A stretch of 64,000 bases of DNA. Origin: a virus. Positions within the stretch are counted from its first letter, which is position 1. Each line of letters starts with the position of its first letter. The translations under genes were made by a program, and so were the position numbers. The notes beneath the pieces were generated by a model. That model searched no databases, had not been told where the DNA came from, and worked only from the letters and a program-made list of their open reading frames with translations. Below are positions 10,540 to 25,500 of this stretch, one piece after another. The stretch spans positions 21,866 to 85,865 of IMG/VR virus record IMGVR_UViG_3300042860_003408; one strand, written 5' to 3'.

Positions 10540-13500
10540 ATGACAAGAGAAGACATTAAAAGGGCTTTGCAGGGTGAAGATACGAGATTTGGCGAATATG
10601 TTAGGTCTCGTAGCTCTGTTTATGGCCAAGGAAGAAGCGAACTTGACGAACTAAAACGCAGAAATGAATACGAAGAGGCTAAGCGCAAGCGCCCCTCTAA
10701 AGATGAACCTAAGCGCAAAGCGGCTCGCGATGAGTCAAAAGACGCAGAAGATGGGCAGAAAAAACTGCCACTTGAAAATGAAACTAAAAAAGGAAATGAT
10801 TATAACTTCTTTGCCGATTCATATAGAACGTTTGTAGGCGGAAAAAACCAGACAGAAATAGACAATGCTCTAGGAGAGTTAAAATACAACCTTCCTGTGT
10901 TTAAGTATTCATCAGATATGCTCTCATCAAAGGAGGTTCAATCTGATGAGGATTTATATAAGGCAGCTAGGTTTGCAAGGGAAATGCAGTCGAATGCCAA
11001 AGCACAGGCTTTATTTCAAAAAAATGAAGAACTGTCTGCAGAACAAGCCAGGCTTAAATCTCTATATGAAAGTGGAGATAAAAGCGTTTCTGCTGCATTC
11101 ATAAATAACGAGCCATGGAACCCAGAATCAAAAGGCAAAACAATATATAGTTTAACTGGGGCTGTGCAGCAAGGAGAAGGGCCTAGTTTTCTTGAGAAAG
11201 CAGATATGATGATGGGCGCGTCTCATGGATATGCTGAGTGGGAGCAAATGAAAGGAATGGTGAGTGGGTTATTTAGAACCGTTGGCACGTCATTGGTAGC
11301 AGCCGCTGTTGCTCCTGTTATATCTGTAATGGGCAAAGTATCTCTAGGAAATGCAGTTGGCAATATACTTGGAGGGCTTACACTTAAAACTGCAGCAGAT
11401 GTCGCAATTGATAAGCCGGTAGATCTAATATCAAATCTATCTGATGCAACTAGATTCTCAATGGGATATGTTCCAGCTGTAGCAGGTGGCCTAATCGGAG
11501 CTGGTGTTAATAAGTTTATGCCGTCTGGTGATGTAAGACAAGGTTATATTGATATAGACGACTCATTGGTTCCAGAAGATACTAAATATGCCTATTCAAA
11601 ATACAAGGACTTAATAAAAAACTGGTCAAAGGTTGGTGGAGATTTTGATGGTACAATTCCATCCATAGATGACGTGCTTGACGGAAAGGAGTCTCTACAC
11701 TCATATACTGGAGAAAAGGTTGGTAAATTTGACTCGGTATTAGCTAAAAAAACAAAAGATGCACAAGAAAGCATAAAGACTGACTTGAATGATCTTAGGA
11801 TGTGGGGAGCTCCATCTGAATATGCTACAAAGAAAGTAGAAGAAAATGACTGGTATTGGGGCAAGATGCTTAATACAAGTGGGATGTCTATGTCTGAGTT
11901 TGAAGGGCAGGTCGGCTTAATAGCATTAAATTCTGCTATATCTTTGGCTACAAAAAAGCCAACAATTGGAACTAAATTATTGTCTTCTCTAGCTCTTACT
12001 GGAGCTAACGCTGCTTTTGCTGTAAGAAGTAGAGATAGTGAATTCTTTTCTCAGTTTAGTCAAGCCTTTAACGAGAAGCAAGATGCTATACTTGGAGAGA
12101 ATGCTATATCTAAGATGTCATACGAAGAACTTCTATCTCATATATCTGAGCCAAAGGAAACTATGGACAAAGTAATGTCGCAATTTGGGAAGTATGATAA
12201 ATCTCAAGAGAGACATAAAAGAGAGACGCTAGAGATGCTTATTAGAACTGGAATTGTTAAATCAGATATACCTGGAATAAATGAAGCAGCAGTAGCCGCT
12301 AGCGATGGCTCGGATGAGCTTGCTAGACAATATAGGTCTATGATATACTCAGATATGGGTCAAAATGGATTAATGCTAGCTAGTTTAATGCCTATAAAAG
12401 GTGGTATTCCAAAGGCCATGCAAGGACTGGCAAAATCTACTTCTGATTATTATAAGAATCTATCATTATCGTCTTTTATTAGAAACAATAGAGCAGGAAG
12501 AGTTCTTGGAAAAACAGCTCAATTAGCATCAGAAGTTGGATGGGAGGCGTTTGTAGACGAACCTCTATTTGAAGAAATCCCACAAACAATGATGGATATG
12601 AAATTCAAAGAAGGCTCATTAAAAGAAAATGCAGGAATCTTTGGATCTTATTTGGATAAAAACAAAACCATAAGCACTGGCGCTAAAGCATTATTTGGAT
12701 TATCTGGAGACGAAAGATATGATAAAAACGCAGAATTGCTTGATACCTATTGGTCTACTGTTATGTCTGTAGCGTTTATGGGTGCAGGCAGAAACGTGAT
12801 ATCATCTCCTGCTCATATAAAAGAACTAAATAGAAGCTTTAATGCTGATAAATTATTTGATTCAGTTATAGAGCCAGGTATTAAGACATCTGCATTTAAA
12901 GCAAAGGCGTCTGCATATATAGGAGCTGTTAAGAATGGTCAATTTGATTTTGTAATTGAAAACTTAAAAGAACTTCAAAAGAATCCACCAGAAGGATATA
13001 CTGCAGAAGATATTACTAATGAAATTAAACTGGCTAAAAGAATTGCATCTATAGCTGATAGTAAATTTGTAAGAGAATATGCCAAGAAATCAGGTGGCTA
13101 TGGTTCAGAGGACCACTTATTGCTTACATCATTAATATCAGACCATGAGAACGCTGCAAGAGAAGGATATCTTGAGAGCAGAACGGCTAATGAAGCTGAG
13201 GCTAATCTTCTTGCTAATTTTGACGAGACTACATTTTCTAAATTAGTTACATCTATAAATACAACTAGGGAGGACGCAGATAAAATAAGCACTGGAGCTG
13301 CAATAGGTATTGCCATGCTTAGAAATAAACTAGCTGCTATTGCTACGATATCAGTGAATGACCCTCTTGAGTCTAAGGCTTCAAAAATAAAAAGCAACTT
13401 AATAACGAGAGCCGCATCAGATGATTTAGGAAGTGTATCTTCTAATTTAATAGATGCATTATTAAATGCTAAATTAATAACAGAGGAGCAGGGGGCTGAA

Positions 13501-16500
13501 CTTCTAAAAATAGAAAACTCTAAAGATCTTAGTGATGCAATTGATGAATTTGTTCCTATTGAGCTTAATGATGATATTAAGGACATGGCTTATGGATTAG
13601 TATCTTCATACGGAGCTCAATATGAAGAACATATGGCATCCATACTTAGAGGAGATCAAACTCTTTACAATAGAGAGAAAGACACAAAAGTAGATAGATT
13701 CCATGATGTAGACGAGCTCCTTGATATGCATAGAAAGTCTCTTGAATCTAATGAAAAAGAGCAGAGAGTTCTAGAGGCTGCTGAAACCAAAAGAGAAGAG
13801 AAAAAGAGGGAAGCTAAAACAAAGCCAGAAACAACTGTAGTAGCCGAGCCTGTTGTAGAACCTATTGTAGTTGAATTGGAATCATTAGAGCCAAAGTGGG
13901 AAATACCATCTGCTCCTGAAATAGTTGAATACGAAAGCCTAGAGTCTGCTCCAGAAGTAGAGACAGAGCAAGTTCCACCACTAGACGAGACAGATATTCC
14001 TCCATTAACTGAGGCCGACTTGAACTCATCAGTAAATAGAGCCGAGGAATTGTTAGCAGATGACAACTTCGATCCATTTAGCGATTACGATAAAGAGGAG
14101 GAGGCTGCTAAACAGGCCGCAGATAATCAGGAGGAGCAGGCTCCCACACAAGGAATTACAAATAATGGGACAATTTACCCAGTGCTGGACTTAAGTAAAA
14201 TAGATACAGATAATTTTATATATGTAACTCACCAAACAGATATCGTCGGGCTAGAACAAATTCTTTCAAGAGGGTTTGATATAAGGAATGGGCTAAATGG
14301 AACATCATTGTTTGGGAATACAGAATCTATTCAAAGCCAAATGGACAGTATTAATTCTGGACACGGCCATAGAGGGGCTAGCAGGATGATTGTATTCGCA
14401 TTCCCTAAATCAAAATTCGGGAATGTAAGGCAGCTGGATGAAATATCAGATATGCTTATCGATGAGGGAATATTTTCTATTCCCGGCCAATATGTATTTG
14501 GAGTATTCACCGAAAATAATAAGCCAATCACACAAGAAGCTGCTCCACAAAAATCCAAACAAGACGAGCTTAAGGAGAAATTAAACGCTAGACTAGCTCA
14601 CTTGGCTGATGTTGCCACGGATGTTCTTGGATCTAAAATGAATGCTACTGGAAAGCAATATTCAAGCAAAGACTTCTTACCAGCAATGACTGGGGTACTA
14701 GAGGTTATTATGGAGCTTGGATATACATCATTCGTAGATGTAGTATCTAATGCATCTGATGCTATGAAAGGAAATGCAGTACTTGCAGGTCTTATTGATA
14801 GAATTAGCCCTAAACAATGGAGAGCTGCTTATAACTCGGCTGCAGACTTTGCAGAAGGTACACAATCAGAGGAGGAAGTTATAGCCTATTCTAATGATGA
14901 TGTAAAAGCTATTGTTGCTGGAACATATAAGAAAGAAGAAGAGATCGATATCAATGAAGATTTAGAAGATCTTAATCAGCCAGAAAAGACTGAGGAAGAA
15001 GAGAATAAAGAAGCGTCTAAAGAGATATCAGAAATAGTTAAAGGCGCTGCTGCTATATCTATTGCAATGGAGAAAGAGGATTCTTCTGACTTTGTAAATA
15101 TAGATGACGAGGCTCCTGGCACAATTGACGAGGATAAAGTCTCAGTTAGATTTGGTAGATTGCCACATACACTATTTACGTCTAATCCAGAAATAATTAA
15201 ATGGTTAAAAACTCCAAAAGCCTTAGAAGGCGCTACATTTGAAATAGAGATATCTACAATACCTTTTGATAAAGTGCCACAATCTAGAAAGGACGCAGGA
15301 GACTATATCCCATTCGACATCAATAATCCTAATTCATGGAACGAGGCTGCAATATTTGTTAAAATAAAAGATAAAAATGGCGTAGTTAGACCATTGAATA
15401 TAAGCTTCCACAACATAGCAGTTAATAGCATGTTTGAGGATTCTGATGGCAATATGTATCCTAAGTTCAACGAACAGGATATCGCTGATTTAGTTGATTT
15501 TAGAAATAAGATAATAGCTTTATATGCAGAAAGCTTAGCAAATGGTTCTAATAAGGAATTAGTTGTATCTGGCGTATCTATAGGTAGAGCTAAGATAAAA
15601 TTAAACAGAAAGAATGGTAAGCCGGTACAGAGAAGCCTGTCTAAAATCAAAGGACTAATAGAAGGCTTTAATGGAGATTTCTCTACTATAAACAACAATA
15701 CATTAAGCTTAGCTTACGGTAGGGGGTGGAGAGGTAATTTTACTGTAGTTGGAATTGACGGAGTGATAGGTGATACTGATGAACAGAACTCTGGTAGTAT
15801 GTTTGCAGTAAAGATTGACCCTGTACTTGGAACTAAAAGAAAGATAAAATTAAATAAACGTAGATTCTCAGAAGATAAAGATACTGCAGAATTTATATAC
15901 AAACTACTTATAGACTGGAACATGTCTAAAGGTGAGTTAGCGTTAGACCGAGACGGAAATGTTGTTTTGGCCGGAGACGGTGCGTCTAATAGGTTAGGTA
16001 TATCAGCAGAAGGCTTATTGTCTAAGATAGTTAACTTTGGAAAAAGAACTCAAATTAATAAGAAGGACTTGCCAATGTTGACCCACCTGCTTCCAAAGCA
16101 ATTCTACGTAGAAGGCAATTCACTATATCTAGGAGAAGCTAAGTTTGACATATCAAATCCAGCTGGAATATCTCCTGAAATTAAAGCTCAGATAATAGAC
16201 TACATTAAGAATAACTTTAACTGGTCTATCAATGCTCATGACTTATGGAATCAAACTGGAGCTAATAGAAAGGTGGCTGATGTGTTTTCAGGTATCACCG
16301 ACTACTTCAGATCTAATCCAGAAGCTAAATCAATTAAGTTCTTTGAAGGAATGGAAATTAAGAGAGAGGACTTAGGTTTAACCTGGGAAGCTTGGATTGT
16401 TAAATACGATAAGCTTATATCTGACGTTGCCGATGATATCTTTGAATCTCCGTATACATTCTTAAATGATGTAGAGCTTGCAGATAGAATGGATAAGCCA

Positions 16501-19500
16501 ACTATCAAGAAAGTTGCAAAGAAAAAGACAGATGCCAAAGAAGCCGCTTTAGAGCCTGTTTCTGACACGCAAAAAGCAGATGTAGTAGAAACATCAACTA
16601 ACACTCAAAAGTCGCTAGAATCGCCTGAAAATGGCCTTAAAAGCGATGCTAGCGAGCAAGTTTCTGGTAAGAAGAAATTTAAGAAGAGGACTAGTGGCGA
16701 TGTAGATAAAATATCTGACTTAGGTGTAAATGCTGTTGGTCCTACAAGACTGTCAACTAGTCATGCAGAGGAAGATAATTTAACTAATAGCGAACAAGCT
16801 TGGGCTAGAAAAAGGATATCATCTCTTATTGAAATCAGTGATACTGAAATTGAAATGGAGAACGGTGATATTGCTATGGGTGTAGCTAACATCTTAAAGA
16901 ATATTATTACACTATTCTCTGGCGCAGAAAGAGGCACTGCTTACCACGAAGCATTTCACATTGTGTCTCTTGGGTTAATACCAAGAAATAGAAGGATGAT
17001 GATATATGACTCAGTTAGGCGTACTATACCATCATTGAGTGATGCTACAAATAAGGATATAGAGGAATACTTAGCCGAGGAATTTAGAGTATGGAGAGAG
17101 ACTAATAAGATCGGCATTAAGATACCGATGCTTAGATCTGTATTCAGAAAATTCTCCAACCTATTTACTGGAATGAAGTCTGCAAACAAGTCTGATATAA
17201 ATAGATTATTTGAGGATATCGAATACGGTATATTTAAAAACAAAAAAGGTCCAAAGGCTAAATCTGAGCAATCTAAATTCTTTACTAGATTCTATGTAGA
17301 TGGAGCTGCTAGAACTTTGAAGTCAAAAGGATTCAATGCTATCAATACATTGGATATGCAATACGAAGTAGCCAAGGGGTTAGCATTCTCATTCATAGAA
17401 TTATCTGGAGTTGAAAAAGTTTCTGATATCCGCAATATGAGTAAAGACGTACTATATGATAGTATTCTTGCAGAGTATGAATATATGGAAGAAAATGGAA
17501 TGGAAGATACATTGAAATATAAAATATATGAAGATATATTGGATAAATTTGATGAGGAAATAGTTCCATTAATAAATAAAGAATTATCTTCATTTGGGAT
17601 AGCCCCAGCTGTATTCGATGTAGATGGAAACGAAATAGAGGATAACGATAAAGATATCGTAAGTAACGAGATAGCTAAACATACAGTAGAATCATATAAG
17701 GTTCCTAAGTCTGATAATATTCCAATGGAGGTTAAATTCTTCTTATGGACTATCCCTCAAAAAGAGAAAAATGCAGACGGTGTTGTTGTAGATAAATTTA
17801 ACCCATTAACTGGCTTTAAATTATTCTACGACCAGACCACGTCGTGGGTTACAGTTGCAAGCGATTTAGGTCATTTGAAATCGTACACCGAGATGAGGAA
17901 TAAAATATATTCTCTTGGTGTTGTATCTGGTAATTTATTCTATAGAAGCGTATTAGATAAGCTTGACAATTCTAGCGATAGATTTAAAACAGCATTCTTT
18001 GCCGCAGTAAAATGTCATAGACATGACTTTGCGAGTATAGCATTTACTGGAGACAAAAATGGAAACATGGCTGAAGCCGACAGAAGACTTAGGGTTATAG
18101 AGTCAAAGGCTACAACTGCCAAGATAACTAAGCCAAAAGAATGGGGTGAGAACATGATGTCTATTGGATTTTTATTCTCTGATAGTGTTGATGGGCCAGT
18201 ATTTAACAAGGCTAATGCCGAGTCTATAATAGCCAGACATAAAGCACTTGTATCATTTGCCGGTAGATTAACAAATCCACTAGAAGCTGAAAAGATTACT
18301 GACGAGCAAATTACTGCTGCTATTAATGAGTATATTGATATATTTAATAAAATAGGCATATCTATAAACGATGCAACTATAGATGAGATAATCAAACATT
18401 CTTATCCAAATGCATCTAGAAAAAACGCTATAGCTAGTTTAATCACCCAATCAAAACCAGAACACCCATCATTTGTTCTTACCAACATCATAACAGACCT
18501 AGTTAAGAATGATGGAAAGCTTATAGTAAACAGGAAAGAGAAGGTAGATAGAAAAGAGATCTACAAGTCTCAGAAGTCGACAGGATTTATAGCTATGATG
18601 TATTTCAAGGCCAATCCAAATATAACAGAGACCACTTCTACCGGGGCTGATGGAGCCAAGGTATATGAGATATCTCTACCAAACTATGTGACAGAGACGG
18701 CAGAAAGAATATCTACTGACACTGAATACAGGGATAAAGTAATGCAATCTAGTTTTGCTTCAGGCAGGATTGGAGGAGCAGCTTTCGAAGGAGACAGAAC
18801 TACTGTTGGAGGCTCTATAGTACTAGACCAATTACAATCAGGTGAATCAAAGGGATTAAAGGTTAAGACATTCTTGAAATTCTATGAAGATAATTCTGGA
18901 GATAAAGGTAGAGATTACTTTGCACTATCTCCTATGGAGGATTATATGATGAAAATGGCAGCCACTAATTCTGGATATATGTTATGTCCTACTATGGCTG
19001 ATAAGAAATCGTGGTACATGTTTGCTGGCATTAAAATGCCGTCATTTAGCGTATCTAAACAAGAAGGAACTCCTATTGCTGTTGATATGAATTCATTGAA
19101 AGATGGGCTAGTTAGACAATCAATCACATTCCCTACAAAAACAGTAGCTATATTCAATGGATACTTTGAGGCAGAATATCTTGCAATGCAGGATGCTTGG
19201 AGTGCATGGAAGGTTGCAATGGGTAATAAAAATAAACTAGAACAAACATATCACTACGGCGGATTCTCACAAAGAGGTGCAAATAAATATACCACAAAAG
19301 GCAAATGGAATTCAGGACTTGGTAATGGTATGAAATTTAGGCATTTCGATGAAATTTCTATTGACATAAAAGGCGACGGCTCATTTGTAAATCTAAATGA
19401 ATATCAAGAGGAATTGATAGACCAATATGGAGTAATTAATGGGATGACTAGATTCTTTGAGGAAATGGATAGTAAAATATTCAATGCATCAAATGAAACT

Positions 19501-22500
19501 AAATTCCAAATAATGAATGCCACCTTGGCTAATTCAATATCTAGAGAATTAAAGTGGCTTGTTAAGAATGGCGCTATAACTGTACAGCACAAAAAGAATG
19601 GCGTATTCTATAAAAATAAGAAGCTAGATAAATCTATATTTAAAGATACTAGAGCTTACTTCATCAAACAATCTAATTTAAACTCAAAAGAATCTCTTGT
19701 TAGTGACTATGCCGACACGTCTGCTATTTACAATATGGTTGCTGAGCATATGGTGAACACATCCATATCTACAATAGAATTTGAAAAGATATTCTCAAAA
19801 GACCCTGCATTCCATAAAGATCCTGATGCTAAGATAAAAAGGTTATCTTCTATACTATCAACAGGTACTCCATGTTTATCTGAAACAGGAAGATCCACAT
19901 TTGTGTCTGCTGAGTTAAATGACAATGAAATACCTTCTCCTAATTTATCTGAGATAAAATCAAGGATGATTGCTGCTCATGTAAACGAAAGACATGGCGA
20001 TGAATTAAATATGACTTTTAATGAAATATTAGAGGCTATTAATTCTGGAAATATGGACGAGATAAATAAGTTATCAGACATCAAAATGATAATGAATATA
20101 GTTGATGCTCAGACTGCTGGATATAATAAAGTAAATGAAACAGACGCTTCTGTGTTCATATCTCCTGTTATGTATAGAGATATACTTAGAAAATTAGGAA
20201 GATGGAATGAAGACTTAAATGAGGCATTTGATTTATTGGAATCAGAAGATATGTCTTGGATGGAAGATTCTGCTAAATATCTAAAAGTGATGGAGCTTGC
20301 TCTTAATCCGCTTAAGATGATATATTATGGAGATAAGTTCAGTAATGGGTTAAATATTCCAAAACTAGACAAGATGGCAATGTTCTGTTTATTTAGATCT
20401 GTCGCTACAGGTGCAAATAAAGCTCTATATGAAAGGATGAACAATCCAGAAGATGGTGCAAGCAAAATAGATATGGTCGCATTCTCATCTGCTGTTAAGT
20501 CTGGGAATAATAATCCAATAGACTTCTTTGACAAAGACGGTAATGTATCTAACCTTGATAAGTTTACAGAAGAAATTCAGCACTTTGAATTCCTTAGACA
20601 TCAGCTTGAAACTGAAGCTCACGAGGAAGAGGAGGTTGGATTGGCAACTCAGGTTCAAAAAGTTGCAATGTCCAATATAGTGTCAGATAAAGTTTATTCA
20701 AATATAACAATAGGCGGAAATAAAGGTGCTACAGGAAGACAGTTAATAGAGGAATGGTCAAATGCATTAACAGAGATATCTAATAGGGGTAGAAATGATG
20801 TAGAGAATGAATTAGGAATTAAATACGAAGGCGGAGTATTGACTTTCGATAAAAAGAAATTATACGGATTCTTGCATTCAGAGGCAATCAAGTCTAATAT
20901 GACTGATGATGTCTACGAGACCCTTATGAAGGCAGCTGAGCCAAATAGCAGGATAACACTTCAGGCCATGGCTGATAGAGATTGGATTGAGAGCAAACTT
21001 GTTTCATTTATTATGAAGAAGACTCTTGATGTCAATACCCCAGGTGGTGCATTTATTCAGATGTCTACATTTGGTATAAATACACTTACAGACAGCATAA
21101 CTAGCGAAGGATATAAGCTTAATGGTGGAAGAAAGTTAAATTACATGAATGCTGACGGAAGCATGGATTGTGTCGTTTCTCTATCATTATTTAAAGATGT
21201 TTTGCCAGAGGATGTTAAGTTGATGTCTCCAGTTAAGCAAAGAGATTGGCTTTTAATGCATAATATAATCGGTCCTGACTCAGATCCTGCTGCATTAGGA
21301 TATCGTATTCCAACTCAAGGTATGTCATCTGTATCATCATTAAAGATTATAGATGTTATCCCTAAGATAATTGGAGATACTATAATTCTTCCAACAGAAT
21401 TCACTGCGCTCACAGGCTCTGACTTTGACGTTGACAAGTTGTATTTAGCTAGATATAACTATGCTAAAAACCCAGCTGGTCGATTCGAAAAGGTTGAGTT
21501 TGATGACAACAAGAAAAGTGAGAAGAATCCAGAGAAGTCTAAATGGCAAGTAAATTCAAATGCTGCTATCCAAAATAGATTGTTGGATGTAATGATGGCT
21601 GCAATAACAGAGCCATCTTCTATACATGAAACAAGGCTTCCATTAGATGCTACTACTAGTGTAATAAAGGACGATATTCTTCCAGACATAGACTCAGTTA
21701 CTGGCACTGGAGAAAAGCGAGGAGCTCTTATGTTTACATCACCTTCATATCAAACAGATAAGAAAGTTGAGTATTCTACAGGCAAGAAGAATTTGGGTAT
21801 AATGGCACTTGCTAATACAAACCATATTTATACGCAGATGACTAATCTGACTATAAATCCAAAACAAAGGACAGCCGCTAAACACGGAATATTTGAACTT
21901 GGAGGAATATATGGAGCTGACGGAATGCGTATATTGGACTGGCTATCTGCCATGATTAATGCTCACGTTGACGTTGCCAAAGATCCATATATCATACGAC
22001 TAGGTGTTAATGAACATACTGTTAATATGGTTGCATTCTTACTTAGAGCTGGTATTGGCGGAAACGCATTCTACTTCTTATCACAACCATCTTTAAAAGA
22101 GGCTTATGCTGAGGTTGAAGAATTTAATGGCAAATATGAAGTAAATAAAGATTCTGTTAAGAAGTTGCATGAAGTAATAAAGGACAAGCTACAGAAATAT
22201 AGAGCTATGGCTGCTAGAATTGATGGTGGTAAAAACGCTCAATACGTAGAATCTTTATTCGTTGAAGATAAATATGGTAGACGTGATATGCCGACAGGAG
22301 ATGTACTTAATAGTAGATCTAAATTAAAGTCTGGCCTAAATAAAGACTTGTCTAATTTTGATTATCTATTGCACCAGATATTGGTAATGGAAACTTATTT
22401 AGAATTACTTCCATATTCTAACGAATTATCTGAGCTTGTCAAATACTCTCAAATTGAGACCAAAAAACAAGGTAAATCATTTATAGCAAATAATGAGTTT

Positions 22501-25500
22501 ATTTCAAAAGTAAATTCATTGATATTGGATGATGATAATGGAACGTCTGTATTTAGTGGCGTAAGAAACTATTATGAATCTACACCATTGATGGCAAGGC
22601 TTAGAAATAGCTCTGGGTTAATAGTAGGAATAAGTCGTGGTTTATTATTTAGAACCTCTAGACAAGTATTATCTATTCTTAACAAAGTAAATATACTTGC
22701 AGGAAGAGAAGGTTTTGACAATAGCAAATTCATGCATGGCGTATCAAGGTATGTCGAGACGGCAATTAAGGATTCTTTTTATAGAAAATATGCAGAACAA
22801 AACGATATAGATATAAATAGCTTGTTCTTTGGAGAAGACACTGTCGCTAAGGAATTATTCCATATCAAGTCTGCTATAAATAACGGTCATTTACCTGGAT
22901 ATGAAAACAATGTCTTCTTGAAGGTATTGTCATATACTATGCATAGTAAATCAGAGGAGTCTTATCCAGACCATGTTACTATAGACTCATCTGCGAAGGA
23001 CGATAAAAATATTCAAGAGAAGATAAAGTACTATTTTTCTGAATTATTAAATCCAATACTTGAAGATGAATCGCAAGAAGGCCTTAGTGAACAAGAAATA
23101 AGCGCACTTAAATCTAGAAATAAAGATAGGGTTATGCTTAAGGATTTTGCTAAGAGATTCATACTATATCAATTTTATAGCACTGGTGACAATAGCGCAT
23201 TAAATTACGTTAAATTATCTGAGGATGATAGAATTTCACTGGAGATTAATTCAGGGTTAGTAGATGCTAATACTGGAGCACCAATCAAGATTGCACTATA
23301 CGACTTTATAGATGATGTGTTGACGGAACTGAATGAATTATCATATGAACATACTCCTGGAGTAGCGCTTCAAAATGATGTTAAATTCTTGGAAGATTTG
23401 TTCATTAGTAGATGGTGGGATAATGAACTAGTTCCAACTACCACTGCATATAAAGTAAGAAAAGGTCAATTTGATGAAGATGGGCATCCATTAGTAGATC
23501 AGAAACCTAAGAAAATGTCGACTAAAAAGATGCTTGGTATTGAATATGAATTGGAATTTATAGACACTGCTGCTAGACCTATTGGATCTACATCTGATGG
23601 AAAACATCCAGTATTTAAGCCATTCGTTAAGATAATCAAGACAGGCACCAATGGAAGACAGTTTGAAATACTATATAAATACATAGGAAACTCGACAAGG
23701 TCTAATGCTAAAGGCGATGTGTCTATTAAACCAGTATATGTTGCTGTTGACAAAAAAGGTAGCAAAGCATCTGGTCTTGCACTTATAGAGTCTAATTCAA
23801 AGACTTCTGTAATAAAGACAAACGAACTTCCACAGTCAAATATAAATTCATCTATATTCTCGAAAGAGGCTGGATTTGATAAAGTAAGCTGGTTTGATAT
23901 GTTTATGGGTCTTGAAGATAAGTTCGTTGAGAGCTTAGGTGCTAGCACAGTAGATAAAGCAGTGACTAATGCAATAGATAACAATAGTTATTCTATGTCT
24001 TATTTAGATAATGCTATAGAAGATGCTGGAATTACAGATAGCGCAAGGATAGCCTCAATGAGGGAGGAATTCGCTAGAGGCATTTTAAGCCGTTTTAACG
24101 AACTCAATTTACCGGATAATACAATTGCCCAGGAAGATAGAGAAAGTGCCTTAGAAGAGCTTAAAACAAGCGCAGAGGCCTATCTAGGACAATTTATTAG
24201 GAAAGTAGAAATGCAACCTAGCAATAATGCTAGAAGCATTAACATATACGCTGGTACTGGAGAAAATGCAAACTTAAGTAATCTCGCAATAAGACCATTT
24301 ACTTTGCCAACAGGATCCTCTAGGCTGAATATGATTAAGGGAGATATCAGCTTTACTAGCGTAGAGCAAGCGTTCCAATTAGCCAAATACACGTATACTG
24401 GAAATGTAAGAGATGATGGTAGCTGGCAGCCGCAAATGCTGTCTGGTGGAGGCTTTGGGAATGAGATGTCAAAAGAGGATGATGAGTTCAATTGGAAACT
24501 GGCTGGACAAATACAGAACAGTAAAAACCCTGCTGAGGCCAAAGCCCTGGGAAGACAATTTAAACATTTGGACGTAGATAGATGGAATAAAGCCTCTTCT
24601 TCTATCATGAAAGAGTTATTGCTAGAATCATTTAAACAAAACCCTGATGCACTTCAAGAATTATTAGCAACTGGGAACGCAATACTTACTCATACGCAAG
24701 ATAAAGGCAAGTGGAGTACTGAATTTCCTCGACTTCTTATGGAGGTTAGAGATGAATTAAACGCAGATCTTACTACAGAAGCAGAAGGCGAACAGGATTT
24801 AACTAATATTAACGAATCTAGCACGCTTACTGGATATCAAGGAAGAAAGTCTGATGTAGCAGACAATAGAGAATATAATTTCTATTCCACATCAGAAGAG
24901 GAGGCCAGGGATTATGGAAGTAATGTTTCTAAAAAACGAATAAGCCTAAATAACTTCTTATTTAAAACAGAATTACTACCCAATGGGACGTCTGTCTATA
25001 CAGAGGCCTATGATAAGATATATAAAGCATTTCAGGAAAAATATGGATCTCCATTTGATATATTGAATAATGGAACACCAGAAAAAATAGAGCTTATGAA
25101 TAAGTTCTTTGAAATGGTAAGAGAGGCTGGATTTAGTGGATATACAGAGATAAGAAAGAATAATAATTTTAGTCAATCAGATAATAGGTATATTGTTACG
25201 TTTAATCAAAAGTCTACTGCTAAATCAATTTCGATTGCATCTGAATTCACTAATCATTCTGGTGGCGCTTATGGTGCTGACACCTTCTGGGATCAAATTG
25301 GTAGAGAATATGGTGTAACTGATAATAGGCATTACAGACAAGAAGATAATAAGTCTTTATCTCAAGCGCTTAGAAATAAGAAAGTTGAAGCCACTGTTCT
25401 TACAACGGAACAGATGGATAAAGCTAGAACTGAGATAGAGAAATTGCTAGGCAAGAAATACCCGGATACAAAAGAAGGCAACCTGCAAGTAAGAAATTAT